Below are positions 25,490-36,877 of a stretch of DNA of 64,000 bases, one piece after another. The translations under genes were made by a program, and so were the position numbers. The notes beneath the pieces are model-generated. The model saw only the letters and a list, made by a program, of their open reading frames with translations, searched no databases and was not told the origin of the DNA. Positions within the stretch are counted from its first letter, which is position 1; every line of letters begins with the position of its first letter. The stretch is from positions 55,302,006-55,366,005 of the forward strand of contig NC_085047.1 of assembly GCF_963662255.1 (NCBI RefSeq), written 5' to 3'. The DNA is from Cinclus cinclus. Its lineage: Eukaryota > Chordata > Aves > Passeriformes > Cinclidae.

Positions 25490-26540
25490 GGTGCGAAGGG
25501 GGGGTCCCAGAAGTCCCACTACCATTTCTCCTGTAGGAAAGGCAAAGTCAGCCATCAGCCACATCCTCTTTGTGCGAGGGGGCCACGCTTCTTGGCAGAG
25601 GAGATGCTCTGTGGCACTGAGTCGTAGGAGTGAATGGGTGCAGAGGAGGTACAGCAGCTGGTCTTCCCATGCACTTCTTTGCCATCACCTCTTTCAAGGC
25701 CTCCTGTTGCTGTCCTAGCTCCTTGTTTGCTTTTCACTCATGCAATGAACTATAAGACAGCTATAGAACAACAAAGGGCCTAAAATAGCCACTCTCCTGT
25801 GACGGCAGGGGACAAAAGCCCACCAAGAGATGCGGTACCTGAGCAGTGAGGAGGCACAAAGTCTGCCGGAGCAGGCTCAGCCTGGGTTTCCATCATGTGC
25901 AGCAGCGCTGCAGGGAGGGCAGGCAGGGGCTGCACGGCAGCTCCGATGCAAACACCTGCGCCTTGTGTGAAAGCCGACACTCACTGCTTGCGGTGTCCCT
26001 GCCACTCCGGATCCCAAGGCCCTGGTTTACTGCGGGAGCTGTGAAAGACAGCCTCGGGCTCCGCAGCAGGAAAAAATACAAGGGATCAAGTATACAGAGG
26101 CACCTCATAAAGTACCCCTTCAAACCACATGCGGATTTACAAGAGGGAAGTGAGTGGCCCTCGGGGGGCTTTTACTTGCCTATTAGCACTGGCCAGTGCA
26201 GGGTGCACGCCCAGACCCTGGGATGGAACTGTCTACACAGCCCCATGAGTTCTTTCAAGTGCAGACAGGCAGCTGCATACACACCTCTAGGCTGCCGGCG
26301 GGCTCGGCGGGGCACGGCTCCTGCACCGGCTCAGGCAACAGCATCCTCCAGGCTCCTATCCACCAGCTTCCTTAACACTTCTGTCCTGCGCTGGGGAGAC
26401 ACCGAATCACCCCGAGGGGAGAACTTGGCAGCCAGGGATATCATCTGCTCTCCAGTCCCCCAGGTATATGTGGGGCTGGGGAACAGCCACGTCCCTGTCA
26501 AGCAAAACATTAGAGCCCGGCAACAGAAGGCGTAGAAAGA
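25490..26540. promoter_or_regulatory. CpG-enriched GC-rich segment, candidate promoter
   Basis: CpG dinucleotides are rare in the surrounding 60 kb but frequent here. I count roughly 30 between 25780 and 26530, with a cluster at 26290-26330 (GCCGGCGGGCTCGGCGGGG). GC content is visibly higher than the background. A plus-strand frame at 25846-26535 (229 codons) is open mainly because stops are rare in such sequence, and its peptide resembles no protein I know. A donor-like GCAAGCA|GTGAGTG lies on the minus strand at about 25984. The segment could be the CpG island and first exon of the gene carrying the 24.6-kb exon, a promoter of a non-coding transcript, or simply a GC-rich patch. Confidence 0.4.
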
Positions 26541-27080
26541 AGAAGTGGAAAAATAAGGCAAGAAAAGAAAGGAAGAGCGGAGAGGAATAAAAGAGGTATG
26601 GGAAAGTGCACGGCTGAAGTGTGGATCTTTGCAGAGACAGGGCAAGAAAAGCGATCCCTCTGGATCATAGCACAGGAAGAAGAAATGTAAAGGAAGGAGA
26701 AACATAAAGTAAGGGGGGCGATAAAGACATGGGGAGAAGTAGAGGTGAAGAAGGGATCTGACAAAGGGAAGAAAAAGATAACATCAGAGCAAACAAATTA
26801 AGGAGAAAGGAGGAAAACTATGTACCAAAGGAGCTGAGTAGGAGAGCAGAGCCGGAGGAAATAAGCATCCAATGAAGAGAGATTAACGCAGAATGTACCC
26901 AAAGGAAATGAACTGGGCACTCTGAAACAGTGTCAGGTATAAATAAATCAAGCAGGAACATTTGGACACTTGGAAAAATGAGAGGAAAAATACAGGGTGA
27001 TATACTGTAGCCGGAAAAAAAAAGTGAGGTGGCAAGAGAAAAGAAGGAAAAACTCCTAAAACAGAGAAAAAGAGGAAGTG
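26541..27080 (+). repeat. Purine-skewed (A+G rich) tract
   Basis: About 540 bp of mostly G and A on the plus strand, without a fixed period (AGAAGAAG, GGAAGGAG and AAAGAAAG motifs mixed). It abuts the CpG-enriched block. The pyrimidine-rich complement yields several low-complexity F/S/L-rich frames on the minus strand, which I reject as genes. It may be an old decayed GGAA/GAAA microsatellite. Confidence 0.7.
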
Positions 27081-27825
27081 AGCCAGATAATCCAAGCAGT
27101 CCCAACATACATACATGCACACTTTGGTCTAATGAGCAGTTGGGATAGCAAAGAAAGTACAGAATAATGCAATCACGTCTTTTATATGGGCAAGTGGGGA
27201 TTTTGCAAGCTGGAAGATATATGCACACAATAATTGTGGGTGAAAGTTGGGAGGTCAATAATTACAGCAGTAAATCATAATCCTTTTAATATATTATCAG
27301 TTTGATACCCAAGCAATAAATGCAGATGTATAAGGGGTTTGTGCTTTAGAAGTGGCAGGAAACTTGACTGTGAAAACAAAGGGAATGGAGAAGCTCAGTT
27401 CTCCCTCTCTTTTGAGAGTGTAATGAAATCCACTCCTTCTCTCTCCCCCATCTCTGTCATGGCCATCATTACTAGACTTGGCTGGGAGTTTCACAGTGCA
27501 GTTATTTTCTAATGGGAATGCACTTACTACAAAACTGAAATTTTCCACAAGAAGATTTCTATTTTGCTGTAGAGAAAAATCCTATGAGAAAAATTTGAAC
27601 CAAGTGTTTCATTTTGGGTCACTTCAACTTCAGCCAATTTTTTTTTAAAAATCAATATGAAAGTTTTTATTACACTACTATTTGTGGAACCTGGACATTT
27701 TCAGTTGGGAATAAAACATCTTTAAAATTTAACAAACCAGTTTACTCAAAATTTTGTTAACAGTCATTGTATCTGTAGCTTTGTAGTGGGAAATACTGTG
27801 TGTGAGCATGCATGTGCATATCCAT

Positions 27826-27836
27826 CCCCCCCCCCC
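27826..27836 (+). repeat. C11 homopolymer
   Basis: Eleven C's in a row, preceded by alternating purine-pyrimidine TGTGTGAGCATGCATGTGCA. Its length is probably unstable. Confidence 0.95.
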
Positions 27837-28189
27837 ATATGCCAACAAACAAGTGAATAAAATTGAGGGGAAAAAAGAGAATAAACAAAATACAGAGTTT
27901 ATCCTAATTTTGAGCTGATTGCAAATGAAACTCATTGGGTAACTACTCTACTAGGCCATCTGTGTATTTCTTTTTTTCTGAAAGGATTTGGTGATCCTCT
28001 GGCAAGGAGGGAGAAAGGAAAATTGTTAAGCAGTAATTTAGAGCACATACGTAATTACAAACACCAATCTGTGCTCTGAAATGGTGAAGAGTAGGACATC
28101 TACCATAACGCTTATGAAGCAGTTCCAGTCATTAATTGTCTTTTTGTTTAAAAATATGTTGCTTTCTTCTTGTCTCTGGCTGCCCAGTT

Positions 28190-28490
28190 TCATATTCCAG
28201 CAGTTGGACTAGATCACTTCCTTTGTCTGTCAGAGCAAAAGAGTGAACTGTGACAGAATTTCTGTTCCCTATGTACATATTTATAGATAGTGATCAAGTC
28301 ACCTCTTAATCTTTTCTTTGTTAGATAAACAGAACAAGCTCCTCAGGCCTATCGCAGTAAGACATATTTTCCAGACCTTTCATTATTCACGTGGCTTTCC
28401 TCTCTGAACTCTCTCCAATTCATCCAACACCCTTCTCCAGTTGGGGAAATGAGCATTGAGAACATACCACATTGGTGCCAAAGGCAGATG
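28190..28490 (-). mobile_element. Old CR1 LINE, ORF2 3' portion, antisense
   Basis: Antisense CR1 blocks run in order: 'tatttatagatagtgatca', 'agtcacctcttaatctttt', 'ctttgttagataaacaga', 'gcctatcgcagtaag', 'ttttccagacctttcatta', 'gtggctttcctctctgaac' and 'tctccaattcatccaacac'. This is the same part of the element that lies in sense at 20.6-21.2 kb and at 58.5 kb. It is a minus-strand copy with no intact frame. Confidence 0.85.
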
Positions 28491-28988
28491 CAGCCTTCTG
28501 CTTCCTATTTAGCAGTCGCAGGACCAGCTCTTTGGAGGACAGCCTTTCTCAGCAGCTCCTGCTTGACTCACACACTAACACCTCAGTCCCACCTTTGTAG
28601 CTTTAATGGCCAGATCCACCAAACACTTGCAGGAGAGAGGTGTAGAGGTGAGTTGTGGTGTCCTCCACCCAGCCCCACTTATTGTATATGGGTGCTGGTC
28701 ACCCACTTGGATTCGATTTGGGGGAACTGAATCCCTGCCAGGGGAAAACTGTCAGGAAGCTGCTTCCCACAGGCTTCCCAGCCACTGCTGCAGGCATTAG
28801 GATCTGAGTGAGCAACTGATGATTATTCTGGGGAACTGAACTAAGTCTGATTTGACATCAAACACTGCAGCACATGTAGACAGCCCAGTGTAAGCTGCTT
28901 TAATCTGCTACTCCACTCCTATTCAGCCATATCACTTGCTAATGTAGATATGGTTAGTGATGTCCAGAATCTGACCTAAATCCTACTA

Positions 28989-29010
28989 AAAAAAAAACAA
29001 AAAAAAAACC
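28989..29010 (+). repeat. A-rich tract
   Basis: Two A runs of about ten bases separated by a single C, followed by CCCC. The polarity (A on the plus strand) does not fit a poly(A) tail for the minus-strand pseudogene just to its right. Confidence 0.9.
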
Positions 29011-29092
29011 CCAGAAATAAACTACTTTATTGATTTTAGCTTCTTAGCTATTCATGTCTGTATTTCACTCTTTTTTCCTCCTCTGTTACTTT

Positions 29093-31940
29093 TTAGGAAC
29101 AAATATATGTGAACTCCAAGAAAAATGTCTTGAATGGCGGAAGACCAGCCATCACTTGTTTCAGGTCCCCATTTGAAACATCAAGCAAATTATAAATTTC
29201 CACTGGTAATTGCATTTTCAGGCCAATCAGTGTGCCAGCATTTAACCCACTTTCAATATCACATGTCGATTTCATATCTGCATACTTAATATTTACAATT
29301 AAGGGAATACTCTTTTAGTGATCAAATTTACAACATTGTCAAGCTTAATGCCATACAGAATTCAAAGCACATTACATCAAATACTATTAGCTGCATTTAC
29401 CATAATAATCTTGTTTTAAATATATATCAAGTTACCCACATAAACATTTAGAAAAAGGGTTTTTTTTAAAATTATAATCTCTTTCACAGAGTTAGTAGCA
29501 GTCTGACAACAACTTTAATTTCTCTAAGACCAAAGAAAGTCAAATGGAAATGCGCATGATTTGTGTTCTCATCCTATATGTGTCATACAAATAAGACTGT
29601 ATCTTTCCAGTTTTCTCAAACTTTCCTAGCATTCAATGTCTCCTAGAAAACCATTATTTATAGTCAAAGGAGTTTTTTGACTTGCTCTTTTCAAACTTGT
29701 GGACAGAAGTTGTTCAAGCCTCTCATTTAACATACATACTTTAGTAGCTGCTGTTAAACTATTTTCTTGAATTTTTGTTGTAATGGAAAATACATCATCA
29801 CTATTGCAGGATTATGTATTTTCAACTGTTTTTTTCCAACCAACACAGAAAGTTATTCTCGTCATCTCTGTGTTAGTATAAATAATTCTACCATTTTTAT
29901 CCACTGAGAGAAGCAGCACTGATAAGTTCTCTTCCCTTAAATACATCAAAAACTTCTTGTTCTTAATTTGTATGATATTTAACTCTGTTGGGCAAACACG
30001 TCTACTTACACTCCTCTTGCTCCCCTTGCAAATTTATCACCATTCCTATCTTCTGATTTAAATTATTTTTTGTTGCATCATTCTTTCTTTCAAGTGTTAC
30101 ATGTGGGTTTTTGTATGGTAGAACAGCTTTCACTTTAGCTATGTTGTTTTGGTTTATAACAACTATGACTTTTTAGTAAAATGTTTTTAAACAGTTTGCA
30201 ATTATCATTCACATTTTTCTGTTTAAATTCTCCCTGTAGATCTGACTTATAATTGTTTTCAGCTTTACAAAACTGGCCTTTTTAAAGAACCAAGAATCTA
30301 TACTACTGGTTCACATTTTACTCTTTTTGCACACAACTATAATCAAGGCACCATCTTCTGCACATAAGCAGATATTTGCTTCAGTTCTGTAATCAGTTTT
30401 TCTCTGAATGTCATAATTAGGTCAGGTTTTTGCTGAAGAAATAAAATCTCTATTCAGTCATAAAGGAGGATGGACTCAAGGCTCTGATCCACATCTGGCA
30501 GAGAAGCCTAGACCCCTGTGGTCTTGGGTGAGCATCCTAATCTCTGAATAATGACCCTTTGAACCCACTCTCCTAGCAAATCTAGCCTTTGTTTTCCAAT
30601 TTTATTCTAACTTTAAAAATTAGATTTTAAAATCTACGAGAATGTAGTTATTTTTTGTGGTCAAAGTTGCATATTCATTTTCTTTTTATTCACACTTAGA
30701 ATAAGAAATAATATTCAGACTGCCTCAAAGAGATGTTTTATTTAAGTCACAAAGGAAAAGAAACATGTTTCTCTAATTTTTGCCATCCACTTCATATTCT
30801 ACTTGTGCATATTATCTTGCCCAGCTTTGGTACCATTGCGTGAAATATACACCCAGTTACCCAACACTGATGGGTCAGGAATGACAGAACTTATTGGCAT
30901 CATGTCCTTGGACAGCTTCATTCTTTACTTGCCTGTGAGTCTGATTTTCTACTAGGCAGAAGTGTATTGTTCCTTCTTTAAATTTCTTCCTCATTATGGC
31001 TTTAATAGCCTCCTGGCTATACAAACCATCTCCTCCATCAGTAAATTGTTTACCTTTTCATTGGGTAAATTATATCCAAACTTTACCTGCTTTTCTTCTT
31101 GAAGAAGGTAGACAAACTTCCTCAAAGCCATTCTTCCATCTCCAGATATGGTAGTTTGCAGCACCTGGCTGTGTGTTACATCCCAGCCACTCTTCAGGTT
31201 GCCTCCCTCTGCTTTAGGCATCCAAATGTATGAACCAGAAGGCCACGTAACAAATTCGGGGCTGTCATCACAGATCCTTTCTCTATGAATCCAGGGTAAA
31301 GAAACTTAGCCAGTGGTTTAAGACCTCCTCAGTTTCTCCAAGTCCCTTGAGGTCTGTAATTGTTTCTGCTCCCCAGTTCCATCCTCTTCTGATCCTCCAG
31401 CATACCATTCATACAAAGGCCCTCTTCCCTAGATGGTCTTCTCCCTTCAATGGGGCTACATTCACTTCTGACAGTGGTTCTCACAATTCTATTACACATG
31501 CCTGCCTCAATGGCCACACTCATTACTTTCAGGTGGATAACTTGCACTCATCATCTGTGTTTTTGTCATTTCTGGCTGAGTCCTGCAGCATATCCTTCAC
31601 ATGGGGCTACATTGTAATTTAATTGGAAGCAGGTTGTGGTACAGAAGGTAATCACACACCTGGGATACACATCTCTGCTTTGGGACCCAGATCAGCTACT
31701 TTTGAGTGGCCTGACTGATTTGAATATGATGGTTTGGGCACAGGAAGCCCAGAACCTCCAGGGAAGATCCTTCCTAAGACAAATACTCAGTCATGTATCT
31801 CTCAGAGATGCAGGCATTAGAAGCATTGAGACTGGATTATGTTCCCTTCAATATAGCAGAGAAGGTATAGCCAGCAAGATACTTCCAAAAAATCTTCCAG
31901 GGCTTCATAAATCCCTTCCTGTAGTCTGACACCACCTGTA
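29093..31940 (-). pseudogene. Decayed intronless coding sequence, parent unknown
   Basis: Reading the minus strand from high to low coordinates, protein-like runs follow one another but jump frame and hit stops. From 5' to 3' they include KPSYSNQSGHSKVADLGPKA (about 31.7 kb), GDGRMALRKFVYLLQEE with FGYNLPNEKVNN (31.15-31.0 kb) and NKKFLMYLREENLSVLLL (about 29.95 kb). Further 3' are AATKVCMLNERLEQLLSTSL (about 29.75-29.7 kb) and TLIGLKMQLPVEIYNLL (about 29.2 kb). The longest clean run is 75 codons at 30994-31221. The pieces are not separated by introns, which suggests a processed retrocopy that has lost its constraint. An AATAAA motif lies about 65 bp past the last run on the minus strand, but no poly(A) tail is visible there. 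I cannot name the parent protein. The alternatives are a non-LTR or other element of unknown family, or overlapping chance frames. Confidence 0.45.
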
Positions 31941-31955
31941 TTTTTTTACTTTTAG

Positions 31956-32060
31956 ACATGCTACAAGACCCATGTGTTGGATCAGCTCTTCAAGGAGCCT
32001 TAAAAGGACTGGTTGATGAATTGGGCTCCAGTGTTTATTTACTTCAGTTTGGTAGAAGCA
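31956..32060 (+). CDS. Weak candidate exon on the plus strand
   Basis: A clean acceptor (TATTTTTTTACTTTTAG) precedes exactly 105 bp, followed by a consensus donor GTGAGTC. One frame is open from end to end (2 bases, 34 codons, 1 base; phase 1-1). It reads MLQDPCVGSALQGALKGL, then VDELGSSVYLLQFGRS. It lies on the strand opposite the better-supported exons and abuts the 5' end of the minus-strand pseudogene, which lowers confidence. No family was recognised. Confidence 0.25.
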
Positions 32061-33760
32061 GTGAGTCAATTATATTGCATTTTTGTTTTGCAGTTCTAAA
32101 TTGGCAGAGTGCTTACAGCCTATGAAGAACATATTTTGTTTATTTTAAATATCTGAAAAAAATATTGAATAAATAAAATGATGCAGTTGGTGTAAGATTT
32201 ATGATGTCCTGAATTTTCCATGATTTTAAGTGGTTGGTTTTCTACATGACGTGTTAGTCAAGTATGCAGCCCAATACCAGTCTTGTCTGGTTTTTGAAAC
32301 AAAAGGTCTTTTGTTGTGGTGAATCACAGAGAAAGCTTTGCAGGTCCTGTTTTCAAGATGACACTTATGAGCAAGAATTCCCATAAAGTCCCATGACCCT
32401 TTCTGGAGAGGAAAAGTTAGGATTCATACAGCAGATATTCTACTATCTGTCAGAGTCAAAAAGCCCAACAATGAAAAAAGAATAATAATTGCTGAATAAC
32501 TTCACTTTTTGCCATAATTTTCCACATTAGGTGTGCAATATGTCATTCAGCAGTGAACAGACAGAACCATAAAGTCTCTCAACACCATTCATCCAGTTAT
32601 GTGCCCCATCAATTTTCCAATCAAATTAACTAACAACAAACCGACTGTCTTCTAAGACAAGCTCAAACTGAAAATTCTCTTAATCCTGGTAATGTTGAGA
32701 GTAGATTTATGAAAAATACTCTTACTTAATAAAATAAACTGAATAGGTACAAGAACATATCATTCATGGATATTGTACAGTCCCGTGTATATTAACATCT
32801 TCAAAGCAGACACTCACTTTAGCCAACTCCTTATTTAAGTGTTCCAATAAAATACATCCTGAAGTCACTGGAAGCCTTTTCTCTTGCTTCAGTAGACATT
32901 GGAGTAGCTTCTAAAAAGTTATCAAGGCTCAACAAATGAGCTTTTAGAGGCTTTTCTGACTGTTAGGACAAGCCTTCCTTAAAAATAAATTCTGATGTCA
33001 GGAAAGCTTCCTACCACATTACTAAGAGGGCCATGAAATGTTTGACTAATCACAAATCCTTCCACACCAAACAGAAACTTTCTAATACATTAAATAGCTA
33101 CAGATAAGTTTGGGAAACTCTTTTTTAAAGCACTTTAAGGTAAATATGGAAATTAAGAGATTAGAAAAGTAATGTGATGGATGAGTTATTAACCTGGGTA
33201 ACCCAGGCCTCCTTACCCATGTGCCACCATATGCTCTACGTTCTTCCTTAAGCTTATCCTAATGTGTTTTCCTTAAGGCTCTTTTCCACTTCCTTAGTTC
33301 ATGAAATAAAGCAACATTAGCTCGTCTCAGTGTTAACAGATGTTGTGAGGAATTATTTTAAAGTCACTTGTATCCTGTATCTCTCCATATCTTTCAGCTC
33401 GATTGCAGCAAATTTTAAGAGGTTTTGCCCAGGAAAAAAAACCCCAAACTATGGGGATTTACACCACACCCTCACTACTATTAAATAAACCTAGCATGAA
33501 GCTAAATCAATGCAGTTCAAGTATTTTTACAAATTTTAGAAGTATTTTCACATCCTCAGTTCTCCCTTGAACTGGCAGAGATCCAGTTTGGGACAGAGTC
33601 CATACACTTTATACTGTTCATGTACAGCTCCGATTTGGAAAATTGGAGAGTGGTGGAACCTCAGAGCAGAGAGAAATTATTACACTCACCACTCCCTGGT
33701 TTACAGACATAATAACAAATCTGAAGTCTCAGAAGCAGAGCAAGAAGCTCTAGTGGATGC

Positions 33761-33799
33761 TATTATTATTATTATTATCATTATTATTATTATTATTAC
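33761..33799 (+). repeat. (ATT)n microsatellite
   Basis: About 13 trinucleotide units of TAT/ATT with one C interruption near 33779. It creates a poly-isoleucine run in one plus-strand frame, which is not a gene. Confidence 0.95.
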
Positions 33800-35081
33800 T
33801 CACTCACTGCCTTTTAGGGGCATTCCTGCCCAAATACAGTTTCCTAGAAGAGAAGTTGCAGTAGTTAATTACTTAGTTCAGTAGAGAAAAGAAGAAGGAA
33901 CACATAAAGGCAAAGTTTTAGAAGTGTGCTTCCAGTAAATCCAATTGAGCACCCAAAATGTTGGCTCTCTACGTGAAGTTGACATGACAACACCAACACT
34001 AAGGAGCTTTCTTGGTAGGCATGGACCGAAAGTTAAAAAGAAATCATGTGCACTTCAGTGGGCTGCTGTTTGAACCTCACTTGTTTCAGATCAGGGAACA
34101 CTTTATTTAAAGTTTTCAATGCTGCTAAAAACCTCAAACGAACAAACATCTGAATGGAACTGTAATAGATCATACTGTCCTCTGATTTATGCTTCCCACA
34201 ATTCCTCCAACAAGAACAGCAGGACTGGAGCATGTTCATGTTAGGGCAGAATTTGGCCCACGGATGTCAGCCATTTGCATACACATACAATATGCTGTAA
34301 AAGCAAGTATTTATGAAGACTGGACCGTGAATGTGAGGAGAAGGGGCTGAATCATATTTTCATCATGAATGAGTGATGACACCCTTTTATCCAAACAAAA
34401 GAACTAATGTCTACTGGAAGGATAGCCTGAGGCAGGATTGCTTTAGGAGAACAAAGGCACTTGGTTTGTTGGAGCATATGCAGTAGGAGTGCTGACAGAT
34501 CAAGCAAAAAACACAGTTTAGCTAAAGAAGGACATTTAGATCTGCCCTGTGGATGGGACCAGGGGTCTGGCATTTGCAGATTACACATTGGTTAATGAAA
34601 CAGAAACTGGTGACAAAAGTTTGATAACAATAGTAAGAGGAGAGAAAAGGGATCATGAAATGCACAGGCCTCACATGTGGTCACTGAGGCAGAAACATGG
34701 GTGACACTCAAAGGCTCACAGGATATGCAGGGAAGCAGTACCAGGTCCGATGGATGAGAGCAGAAAAGTATTTCAATTTGCATTATGATGTCTTCAGCAT
34801 CACTTCAGCTGCAGAAAGATATATTGGGAAAAAGCAGGCTCAGAAGGAAATCGGTCCCGAAAATCAAACTGTCATTTATTTGTATGTGAGCAGCAAGTAG
34901 TCAAGACATTTCCTGAGAAACTGTTTTTCTCAGGTGAAAGGCAGTGGCCCACACCCTCTAGGCTGCATTGCTGCTCCTCCTGGTCTGCCCTGTTACTCTG
35001 CTATGGCTCCAGCAGCCCCTGTGAGAGGACCAGTAGGGGCAGAGCAGGAAGCTCTCCTGGACAAGGGCTTCATCCATACTT

Positions 35082-35102
35082 ACCACACCACACCACACCA
35101 CT
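35082..35102 (+). repeat. Short ACACC pentanucleotide repeat
   Basis: About four imperfect units of ACACC. On the minus strand it places a GTGTG run next to a GTAAGT donor-like motif, without a credible exon. Confidence 0.85.
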
Positions 35103-36818
35103 CTGAGGAAATTTCAGTGCCCACCTCCACACCCATATGGGAACACCAGCAATTCCAGACCATGCATCCTGGCCCAAAGGCCCACTTCAACCTTGCTAAG
35201 GAGAGCTGCCTGAAGGCACAGGCAAGAGCCGCATACTTTTAGTCAATATATGGCATTTCTTTTGACAGAAGATTGCATGGTATCCTGCAGTGCTGGTCAT
35301 CCTGGCAGTCTGTTGGGTTTGCAAGCCACCCTCAGCCATTTCATGCCTGGCTGTGACTGTGCACTTGTTCCTCAAGAGTACTTGCTTGGGGGATGAGGGC
35401 CCCCAAACCCACACCCCAGGAATTCAGCATTTGTATGATTTATATGTGCATTTTACACCACGTATGGGCTACATATATGTAATGCAGCCATGGCCCTGCC
35501 CTCCCCAGATGACAACATCGCAGCACAAACATCACGGCATCACTGATGCCAAAATACAAACACCATAAAACAATCATCACGCTATTGGGGCTATAAACAT
35601 CACAACATCAGCCCGGGCCCTAACAGCCTTAATTCATTCCTTTAGGCAATGCTCCAGGAAAAAATGACAAAAAAAAAAAAAGGGGAAAGAGAAAAAAGAA
35701 AAAAATGCAGGGTAGTGGGTGGGTGTCACATGCAGGTGGGGAGCACGGGCACCCGAACAGCCCCCTCCCTCCTGGGGTCCCCAAGGGGTATCTGCACTTT
35801 ATTAAAACTGGCTCTTCTCATCCCTGATTCATGCATCTCAAATCAGGATAAAATCCTGTAACCACATTACTCAATCCAGACATATTCGTCCATTACTTAA
35901 TGTATTACTCAGATTTCAGTAACAGAAGGTATGTGATCTAGAGTCAAGTTCTGTTATGCTTGGATGAAAATAAAAACACTAAAAAAAGTTTGTGGTAACT
36001 GCACCTGTGAGACAAGATTCACTGATTTTGGGAATGATGTCTATGAGTTTTCTAGCAAGTAATTTAAAAAATACATGTCTCCATTTACATTAACAGCTTT
36101 GTTCTGTTGATCATGTCAAAGGCCTAATTGACTAGCAATGAGCTACCTCTGTCAACAGAAAGCAAAGAGACATTTTCCTCATCATTATTTCAGCAGCTAG
36201 GTTTGGTCCTGTGCAGTTTTTCCTACGGTAGCCAGAGAGCATAGAGGATCTGTGGCTGTTCATTAGGAAACCAAAACAGACAGGGGAAAAGCTAAAGTTA
36301 AGGCGAGACAATCATGTCCACTTTTTCACGGTCCAATTTGGAGAGAGGAAAAAAAAATGTCTGTAGATGAGTGTTTCGATCTCAACTCAGATTTATCTAT
36401 CAGAGTTTGTGTGGGCAGGAGTATAACTTGCTTTTTTTGCCAAGAAACAGCTCCCAAAGGTCGCATGTGATTTGAAAACAAAAAGAATAAATTTCAAAAA
36501 GGTAACAAACCCCCACTGCTCCTCACCCACTCCTGATTTGACACCCAGTTTGGGCTTCAGTGTATCCCTTGAGTCATGTTCATGGTCCTCAGCAGCATAA
36601 TTGCTGGCGGCTCACTGTGGCCACTTTGGCAAGAGGTATCCCTGCCAGAGGACACAGAGGTGTTTGCTGCTTTACTGTTGCAGCTCAGGAAGTTTCCTTG
36701 GCCTCTCATGCCATGTCACCAAGGACAGAACTAGATACATGAAGACAGATGTTGTTTTTCCAGTGTTGTTATCCTGGCCCCTGCCTGGCTTCCTTATTTC
36801 TCCTCTCCAATCCAACAG

Positions 36819-36877
36819 GGCAGCAGCTCTGAGGCACTCCCTGAGGACGAAGGGAATGAGATGCTTTTGGGGACTAG
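36819..36877 (+). CDS. Weak candidate small exon on the plus strand
   Basis: An excellent pyrimidine tract and acceptor (CTCCTCTCCAATCCAACAG) and a consensus donor (ACTAG|GTAAGA) bracket 59 bp. In one frame this reads GSSSEALPEDEGNEMLLGT, with 2 bases left over. The acidic, serine-rich peptide looks like a linker exon. The piece is short enough that chance cannot be excluded. Its phase does not join directly to the plus-strand candidate at 31956-32060. Confidence 0.25.

Larger units (their letters stand above)
32061..36818. other. Non-coding stretch with small repeats
   Basis: No gene is supported. It contains the ATT microsatellite at 33761, a short ACACC-type repeat at 35082-35102 and a degenerate CATCAC-rich patch at about 35510-35600. 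An A-rich run near 35670 is followed by a GC-richer segment that includes an antisense AATAAA (about 35800). That last segment could be part of an unrecognised LTR, but I could not confirm it. Confidence 0.5.

Noticed and set aside
25846..26535. 229-codon plus-strand ORF
   Set aside because: It lies in GC-rich, CpG-rich DNA where stops are rare. The peptide has no domain pattern I recognise, and the first ATG has no supporting context.
26331..27258. Several minus-strand frames rich in F, S and L
   Set aside because: They are produced by the pyrimidine-rich complement of the purine tract.
33688..33718. 31-bp minus-strand segment with a good acceptor and GTGAGT donor
   Set aside because: It gives only ten codons, next to an ATT microsatellite, so it is likely chance.
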